From: Aspidiotus rigidus
Taxonomy: Eukaryota; Arthropoda; Insecta; Hemiptera; Diaspididae
NCBI GenBank assembly: GCA_035079385.1
Contig: JAVHKY010000052.1
Span: 2,604,001-2,668,000 of the forward strand
DNA: 64,000 bases
Direction of reading: 5' to 3'
Shown: positions 1 to 13,382 of the stretch, piece by piece
Layout: every line of letters starts with the position of its first letter
Numbering within the stretch: position 1 is the first letter of the stretch
The notes under the pieces: model-generated
Databases searched by the model: none
What the model was told of the DNA's origin: nothing
The model's input: the letters and a program-made list of their open reading frames with translations, nothing else
Translations under genes and position numbers: made by a program

Positions 1-19
1 TCCATGTCTTCTAATCTCT

Positions 20-310
20 GGCAGTATTCCTCGGAAAATCAATCCAACAATAAATTAAGAAAAATAAAAAATAAACCTCTAAATTGGTCAACATCCCATC
101 CTCCTTCCAGGTGGTAGGAAGTCATATTGGCCCGACTGAGAATCGGACACACTCGTCTCACTCACACATACCTTCTAACAAATCATTTCCCTCCATCATG
201 TCCTCATTGTCAAGACGACAATCTAAGAATAGAATATTTCTTTACATGTGCTGTTTTACAACCAACACGATCTGCTCTCAAAATACCATCTGACACCGGC
301 TCTGCTCTGA
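20..310 (+). pseudogene. 3' fragment of a non-LTR retrotransposon (Jockey/I-type, RNase H-side C-terminus)
   Basis: One frame, best from about 112 on, reads RLRIGHTRLTHTYLL followed by a Cys-x2-Cys pair (CPHC). This is the conserved segment found downstream of the RT/RNase H region in many arthropod LINEs. An upstream stretch in the same frame, with one stop before the conserved EVIL-type motif, matches the usual context. Nothing recognisable follows after about 310, and the 5' part lies outside the window. It is a dead, truncated copy; the clade assignment is approximate. Confidence 0.6.
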
Positions 311-1600
311 GAAACAACTCCGACTCCCAGTGGTGTCCCGAAGGTGTGTGCGCTGTATGCGCCGCATACTCTCAAGAAATTTCTCCAAACTCTCAATTTT
401 CCCTCTGTATTGACGTACAAATGAATTAAATGACAACACAGTACTTACTGTGACTACAGACAAAACGGCCGACAATTTACACATTAGAAACAGCTGAGAC
501 AAGAAATGATGCTGACACGTTTATTCATGTAGCAATATACCCAGTGTGTACCGTAGGTTGTACTGTGCGAAAATAGTTTCTGCTGTTGTAGGCTACATAC
601 GTGACGTCTTATGAGCAGTAGATAAGGCTTATTTCAGACAAAATTATTCTCGCAAGTTGAAGTACTTCGATCCGATACGATAATTCCTCATTTACTTCGC
701 GTATCATTCATGATGGAAAAATATTTAGCAAAAAAGAGAAAACGTGAGGACAATGAAGAATGGGAAGGTAATTCTCTTTTTTAAGAAAGAAACTGTTATG
801 AATTCTTTGAAAAATTATTTGAGTAAATTGTTACTTTTCTTCATTAGGTACCTACTTCTTAGAAGCATTGAAATCAGTAATGTATTAGAGTATTTTGTAT
901 TTAACTGATTATATCATACAAATTTTGTAATGAAAAAAAGTTACTTTTACCCCCTCCCTCTCAGCAAAAGGGGCACAACAAATTTTTTGTGCCGACGCGC
1001 GGATACATTAGCGCATACTCTCAAGAGTTTTCATCGGGACACCACTGCCGACTCCATCGACTCAACTTTAACTTACTTACGCTCCTCCCAGTTTTACGAA
1101 CACATACTACACGTACTACTTTTAACATGAATAAACTTCAACATAAACTTACAATATACTTACCGTCCTTTAAATTTAAGTTTATAATCCAAGTTACACC
1201 AAGCAAATAGCCCTTATGTGCAGCTAAAGTGCTCGTTAAAAAAAAAAAAAAACTTCAAGAATTCTGCACTACTTTGCTGATATTCATCACACGCATATAA
1301 GTAATTCTCCCAAAATCCGCGTTACTAATCTTACACACGTAGAAATCATCTTCCCTTCGCTTTAACAATTATATCAGCTACAAACATGATCAGTAATGCA
1401 GACCGTGAGCAAATTTCTCTTCCTACAACACGTTACGTGCGAATACAAATTTCTCATCACGCGTAGGTACCGGAGAAAAAAGGTGTGAAAACTTTTGGAC
1501 TTCAAAGGGTTTTTGTACTTATCCACTAACAGATTTAAATTTTATCGGTGAAGTATACGTTAACTCTTAAGCAAAAACTAGGCTAACTTCACCCTTTATT
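311..1600. other. No gene recognised
   Basis: AT-rich sequence with short chance ORFs only. The phrase GCATACTCTCAAGA occurs near 364 and again near 1012, which may be a decayed repeat. I see no domain, splice-bounded exon or RNA gene. Confidence 0.5.
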
Positions 1601-1616
1601 TTCAAAAAACATTCAC

Positions 1617-2328
1617 GACGTTTCGAACGAGTAACCGTTCTTTATCAAGTGAGAAAACGAACTGAGAAAAAAAATAAATAAATACCAGAGGTAAATAAAC
1701 ACAGATACAGCGAAGACAAAACACGAAATTACAGGACAATGAAACACACATATCTTTTGAAAAGCGTCGAATAATACAATTTTAAATTACCGCAGTCCGT
1801 TTTGAAATTCACAGCTTTATCATGAGTCATAATTTCCACGATTTCCAGAATCTTTCTCTTCCTGTTATTGTCTACGTGAGCTAAGATGGACGGGTTATCA
1901 AAATCAAACTTATGTTTAAATATTCTAGAATGGCAGGCCAGAGCAGTATGATCGTTTTCACTTTTTTGGTCGTGTCCATGTTGGAGCAGTCTTTTCTCCA
2001 AAAGTTGACAAGTCTCTCCCACATAGACACTGGGGCATTCCGAACAAGGTATACAATATACAACACCTGAGTTTTTTAGGAGGGGGGTCTTGTCTTTGGT
2101 CCGAGAGAACAAATTTTGTTGCAGGGTGTTGTGATTCTCAAAAGCTATAAAAATTTCAGGATCAAGTTTCTTAAGCATGTGACTAACAACCATACTACTC
2201 TGACCTACGTAAGGGAGGGATACAAATTTATTCTTACGTCTATAACTGTCATAATTCTTAAATTTAGGTTTACATAAAGAGTCAGAAAAGGTGTCGGGGT
2301 AGTCATTATTACAAAGAAGAAATTTTGA
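1617..2328 (-). pseudogene. Penelope-like element (PLE), C-terminal GIY-YIG endonuclease fragment with 3' hammerhead-like motif
   Basis: The minus-strand frame is open from about 2325 to 1729 (about 199 codons). It contains the PLE linker FVSLPYVG and then a GIY-YIG nuclease domain: GVVYCIPC-x-EC followed by VYVGETCQLLEKRL, with the Cys pair typical of PLE. In PLEs this domain follows the reverse transcriptase and nicks target DNA. No RT survives upstream; a stop lies near 2330. Downstream at 1617-1648 the minus strand has a stem (GAACG/CGTTC) followed by GAAAC and GTC, which resembles the degenerate hammerhead ribozymes known in PLE terminal repeats. This is a 5'-truncated copy. Confidence 0.85.
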
Positions 2329-5300
2329 TCACATTGATGATTATCAAGTACCTATCTACACCCAAACTTTTGGTAAAATAGGTACTGATTTCCTATATAA
2401 AAAAATTCGGACAAAATTGATTGAAAAAATTTCGAAGTGTGTCCCCTTTTATTAAACTCATTAATATTAATTTCCTTTGACGTCGCTGGCTTAGCCTATC
2501 TAAGAATGTTTAGATAAAGCCCACCCTCAACAAAATAAAACAAAGAAACGGCTTCAAAGCAGAATTTTGTGCAGAATATTTTTTGCCAGATTGTAATAAT
2601 AAATAAATAAATCCTTAATACGCTCTTCACAAGAAAATGCAAAAACTCTTTGGAGAGTCAGGCTTTTCAGAGAACCAGCTTTGTAATGTAAAGGGGGAAG
2701 AAAAGGTTTTCGTCTTTTTCACTGGTTAAAAGATTTTTATCAAGAATTTGCAGTGATAAAATTTAGGTAGGATTCCTGCGTTAATCCACTTCCAAACGCT
2801 ATGATCTACGCGTCACAGAGCCATAGCATACTCCCGCTTGTTTGTTTGGGTGACCATACACCATTTTCATCTGAGCGCATGGTATTCATCTTGCAACAAA
2901 TTTATTCTACCTACGATATTGTAATAACATTGACTCGTTAAATGAATCAAAATAGGTAAACCGCTTTTCGACATTTTATGAAATGATTCTTTTTTAAAAT
3001 GAATCGACATTTCAAATTTAATCAGCGCGCGATGGCGATAATCAAGTCTCTAGTCGTTGTCAAAGACGTTTTTCTTGTTAATTTTTTTCAGATCTTCCGA
3101 TGCAGCTAAGGAACACCAATAAACTGCTTTGCGGAGAAGACCTCACATGAGTACCTATCATCTTCATTAATGCGGCATCAACTAGATTGGGATATAGGTG
3201 GACAAAAAAACACTTCACTGTCTCAGTAGTTTATAAGTATGTTTTAATCTTAACTACGCTTACAGCGAGAGCAGCTAAAATGTAGCGAGAAATAAGTAAT
3301 GTGGTGAATAATGCGATATTTTCTTTGATGGCCGAAATGATAATTATTTACTTATCTGCATAGACGAGACTGGTATACATGTGACCATCTTCGGGTTTTC
3401 CTTTTCACCTTATCGAAGAGAGATCTGTTTTAAATTCGGGTGGTCTCGGCTGAGGTTGGTATAAGTAGAAGGGGAAGAGTAGATATATTCTTTCTAGACT
3501 CGAAGGAAGGAACGAAAAAGAAATTATATCTATTTTATTTGGTGTACTTCCACTCTTTCGTTTCTTCCTCTTATAATTTTGTATAGAGCGGTTTATAATA
3601 TTGACTACAATATGTATTATGTATTATCTATTATATATATGTATACACACATATACAACATTTATCTGGAGGTATGTCATGCCAGTTTGAGTCTACAGGA
3701 TTTTTTTCTTAATTCTTCATCTTGTTCACGCAAGCTATAAAACCTTCCGAATGACTTTATTTATTGTCGCACCAGGATACGCGTTGAAAAACAAAGTAAA
3801 TGCTCCTTGTTTTCTCGTGAGAGAGAAGAATAATCTTGTACGATTCACTTTTTTGATGATAAGAAGTCTTGATATAAACTTTAGAGCGGTAATTATTGAT
3901 TTATATTATTATTGTTCCAAAATCAACATGGATATTTTATTAAAAAAAGAAAAAAAAGAAAGGGTGTACTGTTTAATGCTTATCGTCATTATCTCTCTTC
4001 TATCCTCTAGTACGAGCACACGCGCGTTAAATAAATAATTAGACACTTGTGAGCAGCTATAGATTTCTGGTTTTCCTGAAGAAATTCGAATTGATGCCGC
4101 GGCAGGTCTTGCGGAGGAGATACCATTAAGGAACCTTTTTTTAAATAGCTGGCCATTTTACGATGTGTAATGGTGAAGCGAGCCGACAATCAAGAAGCTC
4201 TGGTGGCTACACAAAACTGGTAGCATTATGGAATAATTTGTGCTGCGCGTATACCAGTATAGGTCTACATTTAACATTTTTCTCGTATTATGGTAGGTGC
4301 CTACCTACGTATCTAGTTTTTCGAGGCTGGTTTTCGCTCTATGTTTGTATAATACCGGATAGGATATTATAGTGTACAATTTCTTGCCCGACATTATTGT
4401 ATGCGTCCACTTTTTAAAGCGTTCTTTCGGCACGTTACACCGATCTACACATTCGTATGGACGTAGACGCTTTACACGGTTGGTAGCCTCGGTATCTCTC
4501 ATCACTCGTCGGATGCAGTCCCAGTCTGGTTCTTAAAGGGGGAATTCATTCGGTACGCCGCCGATGGAGCGCGTAGCAAGGTGAAATGTAATCATCCTCA
4601 AGGATTTCAAGGGCTTTGTTTGTTTTCATATCAGAGGGCATCTTCAGTAATTTTATGCAACCTCGTATATTTGCTCAAAAAACTTATCTTACAGTGATTG
4701 ACGTCGAGAAACAATACAAATTATTGCACACTTGATACGAAAGAGTACCGATCACGGTCGTTCTCTGTTATCAATTTCCTAAAGCGAGTTTCTTTCAATT
4801 ATGATTTTGAGGACTAACAAGAAGACTACCACCTGACATTACGATGAACAAGAATGAAAAGACAAAACTGAATGTACTTACTACAAGCTTTTATCCTGGT
4901 AAGAATCTAAACGAATAATAACAAAGATGACGGAGGACAAACAATTTCAAAATAATAGTGCTTCGAGCCCAATAATCCCTCACCCGTGCAATTATTGCTC
5001 ATTTATCTTACAATTTTCTCTTCTCGGGGCTCTTGCCTCGGCATGCCAAAAACCCCTATGCGGCCGCAAAAAAAAAATATGAAAGAAAAAAAAAGAAAAG
5101 AAAGTTTCTTAGTTATCACGACTCGAGATGCATGTAAGGACGCACAAATTTTCGTGTCAAACTCTCTACTGTTACTTACTCGAGCTGATAACTCTTGGTG
5201 TCGATGTACAACTTATAAGGAATCTGGCGTTCGTACTGACATAGTTTCGATAGACGTAATCGGGGAAATCTTTAGAAATGTTGTGTGCTGGAGCAATATC

Positions 5301-8190
5301 CATGAGGCGGTGAAGCCTTTTGGAACGTCATTTGGTCGAAGATAGGGTAAGACAAAGAACCATTTTAGCCATTTACCGACCTTAGAATCTTCAGAAACGT
5401 ATTCGCATAGCAGAGGTCTTAGGTACATCATCCTGACTCACCCCGCGCGCTATTGTTGACTTCGTTTGCGCAAACTGTCAGCGTAAACTGTTTCTTACAT
5501 GTGCGCAAAATGCTCCTCAATTTCCGCAAGTTTTTCGTCTGCATTTACGCAAAATGTATGTTGCCATTATAGTTAGGTCTTGGACAAGGCAATATCATCA
5601 TAGATTCATGGATGGATGACGGAAGGTACGTAGATGTTGAATAGTAATCAATTTGTCGTGACTGAGAGAAGCAATAAAAAATTCAACAAAGATTCGATTT
5701 AAAAGAAGGCCAGCACTAAATCCGTATAGGACAACAAGAGGTTATAAGCTTTTCATTTTCCTTTCTGGTTAAATATATCTGAGATGTGTACAAAATTATA
5801 CTAAGAGCAATATATGAAGAACCCTTTTTCCGACATAATTTAATAATGTTACTTAACCTTGGAGTCGAATGAAAATATGAAATGGTGAATACAGTAGTAT
5901 GTTAGCCGGTAGCCAGTTCGCTTCAGCATCCTATCGTGGATGCAGCGAGCAGTTTTTCTTTTACTAACCTCGCTCGTTAAACTATTTTACTACAGCTCAA
6001 TAATGAAATTACCAGCGAGTCTACCAAAATCGCGTGGTTTTGCTTACTTGGACGAGTTTGTGAGAAATAACGTGTGCATATATATGCCATGCAAATATCT
6101 ATTCAAGACATGGTGAAAAAAAACGCATTATACGTTGGCGCAGGCACTTCTTTTCGAAACCAGTCACCAACTGCCAACTTATAAAGTAGGTATATCAAGC
6201 TACACAAAACACCCGCTGCGGAAATTAATTTTACAATATTCATTTTTTCAGGTTCTACGACCCCATTCTTTTTTTCTTTTGTAACTCGTTCCTCACATTT
6301 TCACCTTAGAATGAGCAATGATGACATTGACGACAGGTAACATTTCTCTTCAATATTCAACGACTCTGCGACTGGTTTTATTCGTCGTCTGATTTTTTAG
6401 GTATTAACAAGCGCTAACAAGCACTGTATCGAAAGGGGTTTGTACATGATTGGTTGCCAGTCTTTTCCTAATGTAGAATGAAGAGATGTAATGAACAATT
6501 TGAGAACTGGGTGATGAAAAAAGTAGTTACCTATTTTTTCTAGCCATTTTCTATTCAAAAGCAGGCTGACTTGTAATAAGGGAATCCTTTTAAGCTGCGA
6601 GTGTGAAATTTAAATAAAGTGCAGACTTGGGTTCTACAGTAAGTATTAGAAAATGAACTAGCCTATACTTTGAAAAATTCGTACCCCCACATTCAGCGTT
6701 GGATCTCAATCAGGGGAATCAAGTGGTGACAAACCATGGAGCGTTATTTTCCCAGAAGGAGAGAGACCTCGACAAATGTAGAGGTACCTATCTTGAATAA
6801 TCGATAGAATAAAAATAGCTAACAGTCGTGCACTGCTGAAAAGTTATCAAGTCAACTGCTTATTGTCTTCAGTTAAATCTGGAAGTATTCCCGACGTTGA
6901 ATTCAAATCCATTTTCTGTTTTTCGCTATCAAGTCAAGTTTTTGAGTAATCAAGTAAAATATGAAAAATCATCACAAGTAAGCATTTTCAGAACATCATT
7001 CACATCTAAGTAGGTACCCACGTCTAAAACAAATTATAACTTTGTAACCTTTTATAATATTATGAAAATCAGGCTTGAATTTTCGTATTTTCCTTATCAC
7101 AAATCAAATGTTAAGAAAGATTCAATGTCTTTTGAACAAGTACCTAGCCTAAATTGCAATTTCTGGAACCATGATTGTGATAACAGTATTAAAACACAAT
7201 GTTCCGCAAGATTGCAAATTATGCATCTGAAGAATACCAAATCTTTTTCAATTTTCAACTGGTGATGAAGGAAGATTGAAGCTATCGATTTTCTTATACA
7301 AGTTTATTAAATTATGTACTTACCTATCATTTATTTTCAATAAGGTAGGTACGTTGTCGTTATGATGCGGTGTTCTGAAAATTTGACAATTTCCTGTATT
7401 GTATGGGATAACTTAGAAACATGAAGTAATAGCAAAAAACGATTTTTTACCGCTTAGCGCAGTCTATATAGAATATATAGTCAAAGGTTGCACAGTATTG
7501 CTGCTACGAAATCCTTGTAACCTTTACCACACGTGCATTGCCTATTGGGCTTATGACGCGGTATTACATAGTATACAATTTTATGTACCTACCTATGTAG
7601 GCTATTTATGTGGCTCACTTGTATATTTGAATTTATGGTGTTGTTTTTTTTTAAAGCAATATGAATGTCATATTTTGTAATTTTTTTGATTTCAAGTTAC
7701 CGTTATTCTTTGTTCAGATTGATATATGTCATCAGCTACCGTGAGAGAAGAAGAAAAAAAAAAAAAAAAAAGATTGATGAATTTGCCATATTGTCATTCA
7801 TGATGAATTTTTCTTCTTTTTTGAAGAAATTGCAGACGATGGCATAATGACTGGACGTTTCCTCCCAAAAGTTCCAAAAGAAATATCTGATCCGAAAATT
7901 CCAAATTAATGATTTCCGAAAGTTCCAATGTATAAATTTATTAAACCAGAAAGTTCCAAAGTAAAAAAAGGGAAGAAAAAAGAATAACAGGAAGTTCTGA
8001 GAGTTATTATTCAAACGTACAAGGTAGAAATTGTTGGATCACCTATATTACTCATAAATCACAGCTCCTGACTCAGAGAACGTTCCCACTGTAACATGAT
8101 CAAAATTCATACATTTTTATTTCATTCCTAGACTGATAGGGTCAGTTTGTTATCTTAGCGTGTGCATAACGATGTAGGTATTTGAAGTAC
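2329..8190. other. Long intergenic stretch, no gene recognised
   Basis: About 5.9 kb of AT-rich DNA with only short, unsupported ORFs. Near 7868-7995 the phrase AAAGTTCCAA recurs four to five times at roughly 30-bp spacing, a small degenerate minisatellite. A TA-rich run lies at about 3600-3660. I recognise no coding domain. Confidence 0.5.
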
Positions 8191-8259
8191 ATATTATAAT
8201 CCGTTGTTGATATTTTGTGTGATTGCCGAAGCTCATTTTCCAAAGTGTGGCAGAAACTA

Positions 8260-8997
8260 CCGTATTGTGTCTGGTGGGACGACGTATCTACATGTTGACG
8301 GTTTTTTGTTTTAAAAGCTTTCTTTTGGTGCTGATGACATTAAACACTGAAAGTGTAGACATCAGCACAAATGTTCGGCTTGTGCCACAACCATAGGTGA
8401 CAACATCATATCGATAAGACGGCACAGTGCACCCATTCGTGCTCCAAATTTAGAAGAAGTTGGCGCTCTCAAAATAATCGCTGATGGGATCAAAAGGAAA
8501 TTGAAAGAAGACGTCGTACAACTCGTTCGAAGATACTTCCGATACGGCATCAGTGATGTTGATAACGAGAAGACTAATAATGAAAACAAACATATTGGTC
8601 AAATCTTCATATTCTTTACGAAACAATGCAAGCGTTTTGGCCACGTCCTAAGTGTGACACGTCGATGGAACCTTCAAAATATCTCCTACAATTTTTTATG
8701 AAGTATTTGTCGTCATGGGATCGATCTCGCACACTTGTTCATGGTACTGCAAAGGATTCAGTTTTTCCTTTAGTGTACACATTGCTAGAGAATAAACGAG
8801 AAATAGCGTTTGACGTGCTCTTCAAGGCAGTTTCAGATTGCGGCAATCAATCTTCTCCTCCAGATCGTGTTATGTTGGATTTTGAATTAAGTATTGTGAA
8901 TGCGTGCATGAGTACGTTTGGTACTGATGTCTTATCCTGCTGCCTATTTTACTTAGGTCAAAATATTTTTCAAAAAGTACAGGCGAGCGGCTCATAA
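8260..8997 (+). pseudogene. FLYWCH zinc finger plus MULE-type transposase fragment
   Basis: The first part (about 8265-8570) is a FLYWCH-like zinc finger. It has a GGTTYLHVDGF start, then CRHQHKCSAC and TTIGD, broken by a TAA and a TGA; the TGA sits where the family has Trp. After a frame change near 8630 comes a MULE transposase-domain segment: FPLVYTLLENKREIAFDVLF, then PPDRVMLDFELSIVNA with the second-acidic-residue type DFE motif, then a CCLFYLGQN helix. FLYWCH-plus-MULE proteins are common in arthropod genomes as transposase relatives. The reading stops at 8995-8997. No terminal inverted repeats were found, so this is a decayed internal piece. Confidence 0.75.
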
Positions 8998-9444
8998 TGA
9001 TGAAGGTGGTGTGACGGCTGCATTAGCGTTTGTTCCTACTGCAGATGTACCTCGTTGTTTCTGTTCGTCAAGTGCTAACATAGTTTGAACCAATCGCGAG
9101 GTATTACCAAGCGACTTACATTCGAGGGAAGTGTGCCCAAGGCAGACGAAAAGCAGTGAAGGTAGGGTACGAAACACATCTGTGGAACCAATACAAAGCG
9201 GTCCTTCAACGTCAGGCTGGAACGAATAATGCCTCCAGAGGTTAGCAAAACCGTTTCCAGACATTCATTAGCCGTCGTCACCCCAGCTTTTATATTTCCT
9301 TGACCAAACAGGGTGACACGGAGACCATATTTCAACAGATCAGCTTTGGTCAGCCTACCAAGAATTAAGGGATTTCCCGACGCCGTAGACACGCTGAAAA
9401 GTGCATTCTAAATTTAGTGTCGCGCTACCAGGATTACGTTACAG

Positions 9445-9701
9445 CAGTGCTTTTCAACCTTTCAGAGGTCGCGGACCCCTGAGGAATAATTCCAAATTTT
9501 CGCGGACCCCTATTATTTCAAAAAAATTTTTAATCGCAATCATTCCTTTACAAATGACATGGCGAACTTTATATGGCTTTTTTCCTCTTACTTCGTAAAT
9601 TCATTCCTGTTAAATTTATGAAAACTGCTACTTCTCGCGGACCCCCTACAACGGTCTCGCGGACTCCCAGGGGTCCGCGGACCCCCGGTTGAAAAGCACT
9701 G
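9445..9701. mobile_element. hAT-type MITE with perfect 8-bp target duplication
   Basis: A 257-bp segment starts CAGTGCTTTTCAACC and ends with the exact reverse complement GGTTGAAAAGCACTG. It is flanked on both sides by CGTTACAG (9437-9444 and 9702-9709). An 8-bp duplication and CAGNG termini are hallmarks of hAT transposons. The inside carries several GCGGACCCC copies and no transposase, so it is non-autonomous. Confidence 0.92.
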
Positions 9702-10004
9702 CGTTACAGAAAGAATGGAATACAATATATTTGAAGGCTGTGAGTTACAATGTACATTTTTAAACCAATTTTAGTTTTTGATACTTTGGATTTTTTGGGA
9801 AATTATGAGGTTTTGAAAATTTCAGTTATGGCACTTATTTCTTGGAACTTTTTTTTTGGGGGGGGGCGTCATGACTGGTATATGGACAAGTCACAGAAAT
9901 TGTTTTTAGTGGATAATTTGATAATATGCTGTTTGAGTGTTTTCTATACTTCTTTTCAGTCCAATTATGATAATGTACATTTTTCATGTTCAGTTTAATC
10001 ACCT

Positions 10005-10317
10005 TCTTCTGAAATACCGGACTTTTGGGTGGGGCAAAAGTCACTTGTCAACTTCGCTAGGTGGGCAAAAGTCGCTTTACGTCTGCAAATTTTGACTAGT
10101 CGGACCACGTGTATCTGGTACGTCTCCTTCGGCACGTTGTAAAACGTGGTCAGCTGCTCATTGACCAGGGCGGTCACCACATGGAATATCTTTTGTAATT
10201 CCTGTACTTACGTCGCTGTAATCGTGTATTTTCATTAAATTTTTTTACTACGCAAATAGTGTTAAGAGTTTTTTTCGACGTGCAAATTTGACAAGTGACT
10301 TCTGCCCCATCCTGTAC
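10005..10317. mobile_element. MITE-like element with GTGGGGCA termini
   Basis: The left end has GTGGGGCAAAAGTCACTTG and the right end its imperfect reverse complement CAAGTGACTTCTGCCCCAT. The outermost bases differ: there is an extra CTTTTG near the left tip. TA dinucleotides adjoin both tips, which would fit a Tc1/mariner-type insertion, but the tips are not clean. There is no ORF. The superfamily is uncertain. Confidence 0.55.
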
Positions 10318-10399
10318 ATACTATTTGCTCGTTTAACATAAATAGCAAAAACTGAATTATAAGCGCAGGTAATACAACTCCATACAATAATTTATGGAG

Positions 10400-10560
10400 A
10401 TACAAATTCACAAAAAAAAAATATTTGTACGGTACGCGACCGGTTTCGTCTAAACAAACATCTTCAAGCGTATAAACTAAGACGAAATCGGTCGCGTACT
10501 ATACAAATACATAATAGGTACCTACATATTATAATATGTATTTTTTTTTTTCGAATTTGT
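10400..10560 (-). repeat. Penelope-type terminal hairpin with hammerhead-like core
   Basis: A long imperfect inverted repeat has arms TACGGTACGCGACCGGTTTC and its partner near 10480-10505, with an outer GGAG-xACAAATTC/GAATTTGTACTCC pair around A/T tracts. On the minus strand at 10440-10476 the loop reads GAAGAT, then a GUUU/AGAC stem, then GAAAC. This is the degenerate hammerhead layout seen in PLE terminal repeats. No PLE coding sequence is attached. Confidence 0.6.
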
Positions 10561-13378
10561 ACTCCTTTTAATTATTGCATCAATATGGTTTGCAACTTGA
10601 ACAATGACATTCAAAAAAATATAACTTCATATTTACAGATAATTCTCTATAGCTCACTCTTATCTACGTAGATAAATGGCGACAATTTTTTAATCACATT
10701 TACATTCATTATTACACATCGTTCCGTCATACCATCTGAACATCATCACGATACTGCTAAATGATCGGGTTTTGGCGGATGTTACGCTGTTGCGATGGAG
10801 GTATTACAACCGTTGCTGTACAATACTTGAGAATGTGTACCTTCAATCCATCCACCTAATCAAATGAGAATTTTTTTAGACTACCTATCGTGAAGCAGAC
10901 AGCTCAGAAGAAGACGCTGAATTGTCAATTTAAGGTTCGTGATGAGAAATTTTAAGAAGTATTCAACTTATTTAACGGGCGGTAGCTTGTCAAACGTCAG
11001 GATCAAGTCTGGAGTGCAATAATTTTGCCGCGAAAAGATCTTTACTCAGGCAAGAATTGTAAGAATTTATATTTTTGAAATCGTGTTACGTAGAATATTA
11101 AAGCGAAAATTTGATTTGACTCGAAGGGAGGCGACTTGTTCACCATTAACTCGCATTATAGGTGAAATTATTCCTAAGTTAGATAAAATGACGAATTTTA
11201 GAATCTAGTATAGGGAACAGAGGTTAGAAAATTAGATACAGAGACCACCAGCTAAATAAATACAGTCAAAGTCCGCTCACATTCGTATACAAACTGTACT
11301 TTGTTTGTATGCTCGAAAAATTCCTACAATAACCTTATGCAGTACGTGTAGAAGTATACTATCTACATTTTGTGTAAACATTTTACACTAGTGCGTATAT
11401 CGTTTACGAGTATATTGAACCACTTAGCAAATATCCCATGTCTTTGTAGATTGTGACTAACAATTCGTGTCCATGTGCCGCAATCGTTGTTACAGAAACC
11501 TTATAGTGCACTGAGATATGAATCAAACTCTGTGCACACAAAAAAAGTATTTACCTACACAAAATTACTTGCGACTTTCGTACATATAAAGGAAGAAACA
11601 GAAAATAACTTGGCGACTAAATACATTGGTCTGCATTCCATTCGCACATTCGAGAAGCTGACATCATTCGGATTGCAGAGTTAAGTAGAGAAACGAGAGT
11701 CCAAGTTATTGTAAAACTTTGCAGTCAGAAAGATGGTTGAGAACCCAGCGTAGGACAACGCAGGTATACCGAGAATGTGCAACACCGCACAACCCACCGC
11801 TGTGTAGAAGTATCCAGATTTACTATTAGATGACACCATACTGAGACGTCGGAACGTTTCTCTCTCTCACTCATCCTTTCAGTAATTATTAACGCAACCG
11901 TAGATGAAAAATTATTTTCTACGTCGCAGATGTGTTACACATTACAGTTTGCAGCTACGGAATTTCTGTTGAGAGGTGCTTTACCTACAAACTAAAAAAC
12001 GTTGAGTTGGAACACTCAAATTGGGAAAACATTTAGTTAGGAAGAGTAATAATTTCCCAAGAGAATTCGTTAATATTGTATAATAGGTACTTCTTAAAGT
12101 TTCTTATTATCAGCACAAAGATGACAAAAACCCTCGATGGAATGTATGTAAAGAAAGAAAATCAAATCTATCTTTGTCCTTGTTTTTTCCTTTAGGATGC
12201 TACGCCTAAAAGGTACACCATACTTTGATGCGCTTCACTAAAAGCTAAACAATTTTATACCTACCACTAGGTACCAGTAAAATGAATGCATTCGCCGGTT
12301 GCGAGACTGTCACCCACTATCTTTTGGGTGTACCCTAAATTCGCACTTCACGTTTTCTGTGGTCTGAAAACTACAATCTTCTATTTCACTATGACTATTG
12401 ATATTCAAGCCTTTTTTCTAATCGCGTCACCGTCTCTTGAGGTTTTTACTCAAGATGGATTTTGCTGTTCATGTCACGAAAGTCTCGTTAGGATAAACTT
12501 GAGTAGGTACCCGTTGAAATATGAAAAAACAATTTCTCGAAGATGACCTGTAGGCTATGCAGTTTAAACGTAAACGTAAGAATATTTCGTATCAAAATAT
12601 TTTTCTAGATCGCTGCCACTGTACTACCTATCCTTTGACAAAATTCATTCTGTGTCTGACATTTTTTCATTCTTCTCGCCATGACGCTTGGAGAAAAAAT
12701 ATTTCGTATAATAAATTCCTATTTGCAAGAAGAAGAATAACACCCAATCCAATTGGAAGAGCACGTTCACTGGAATACCTACGTACCTATTTAGTCATTT
12801 TGGAATACCTAAACAAAAACTGATGATCGTTTTTCGATGAAATTCAACTTCAATCTATCACCTATTCTTCATTATTAAGGCACGAATAGCTCTATTCAGC
12901 AGAGTTAGGGTATATGAAGACCTGCGATTCCCAAAAAGATTAGTTGATTTTTAGAAAAATCAAACAGGGAGGCCATACGTGAACCTGCCGGCCGTAATTT
13001 TATCGACGTGCGAATAAACATAATCTAGTTTTTGGCGAATCGAAAAGTATGGGAGTAAGAGAGAAAGAAGGGAAAAACGAAGAGCGAGACGAAAGGAAAT
13101 GATTCATAAGAAGAAGAGAGACCAAGAGAAAAGGATACATGTATATGGGGACGAACACAAAGGCACGCTACAAACAAAACGCATAGGTCAGACTACGAAT
13201 ATCCGTACCTTAGGTTTTTACAAAGAAACTTGTTACCGATTTTAGAAGGTACCTACTGCAGTCTTGCGCGCGATGGAATTTTCGGTGGGTGGTATATCTT
13301 CTCGGCATTTCAGAGAATATAGCTCACGATTTTAACATTCGCTGAAATTCATACATCTTTTTTTTTTGTATGTACATG
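10561..13378. other. No gene recognised
   Basis: AT-rich sequence. The longest plus-strand ORFs (about 86 and 88 codons near 12286-12823) have no recognisable motif and no supporting splice or promoter structure. No repeat boundaries were found. Confidence 0.45.
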
Positions 13379-13382
13379 TATG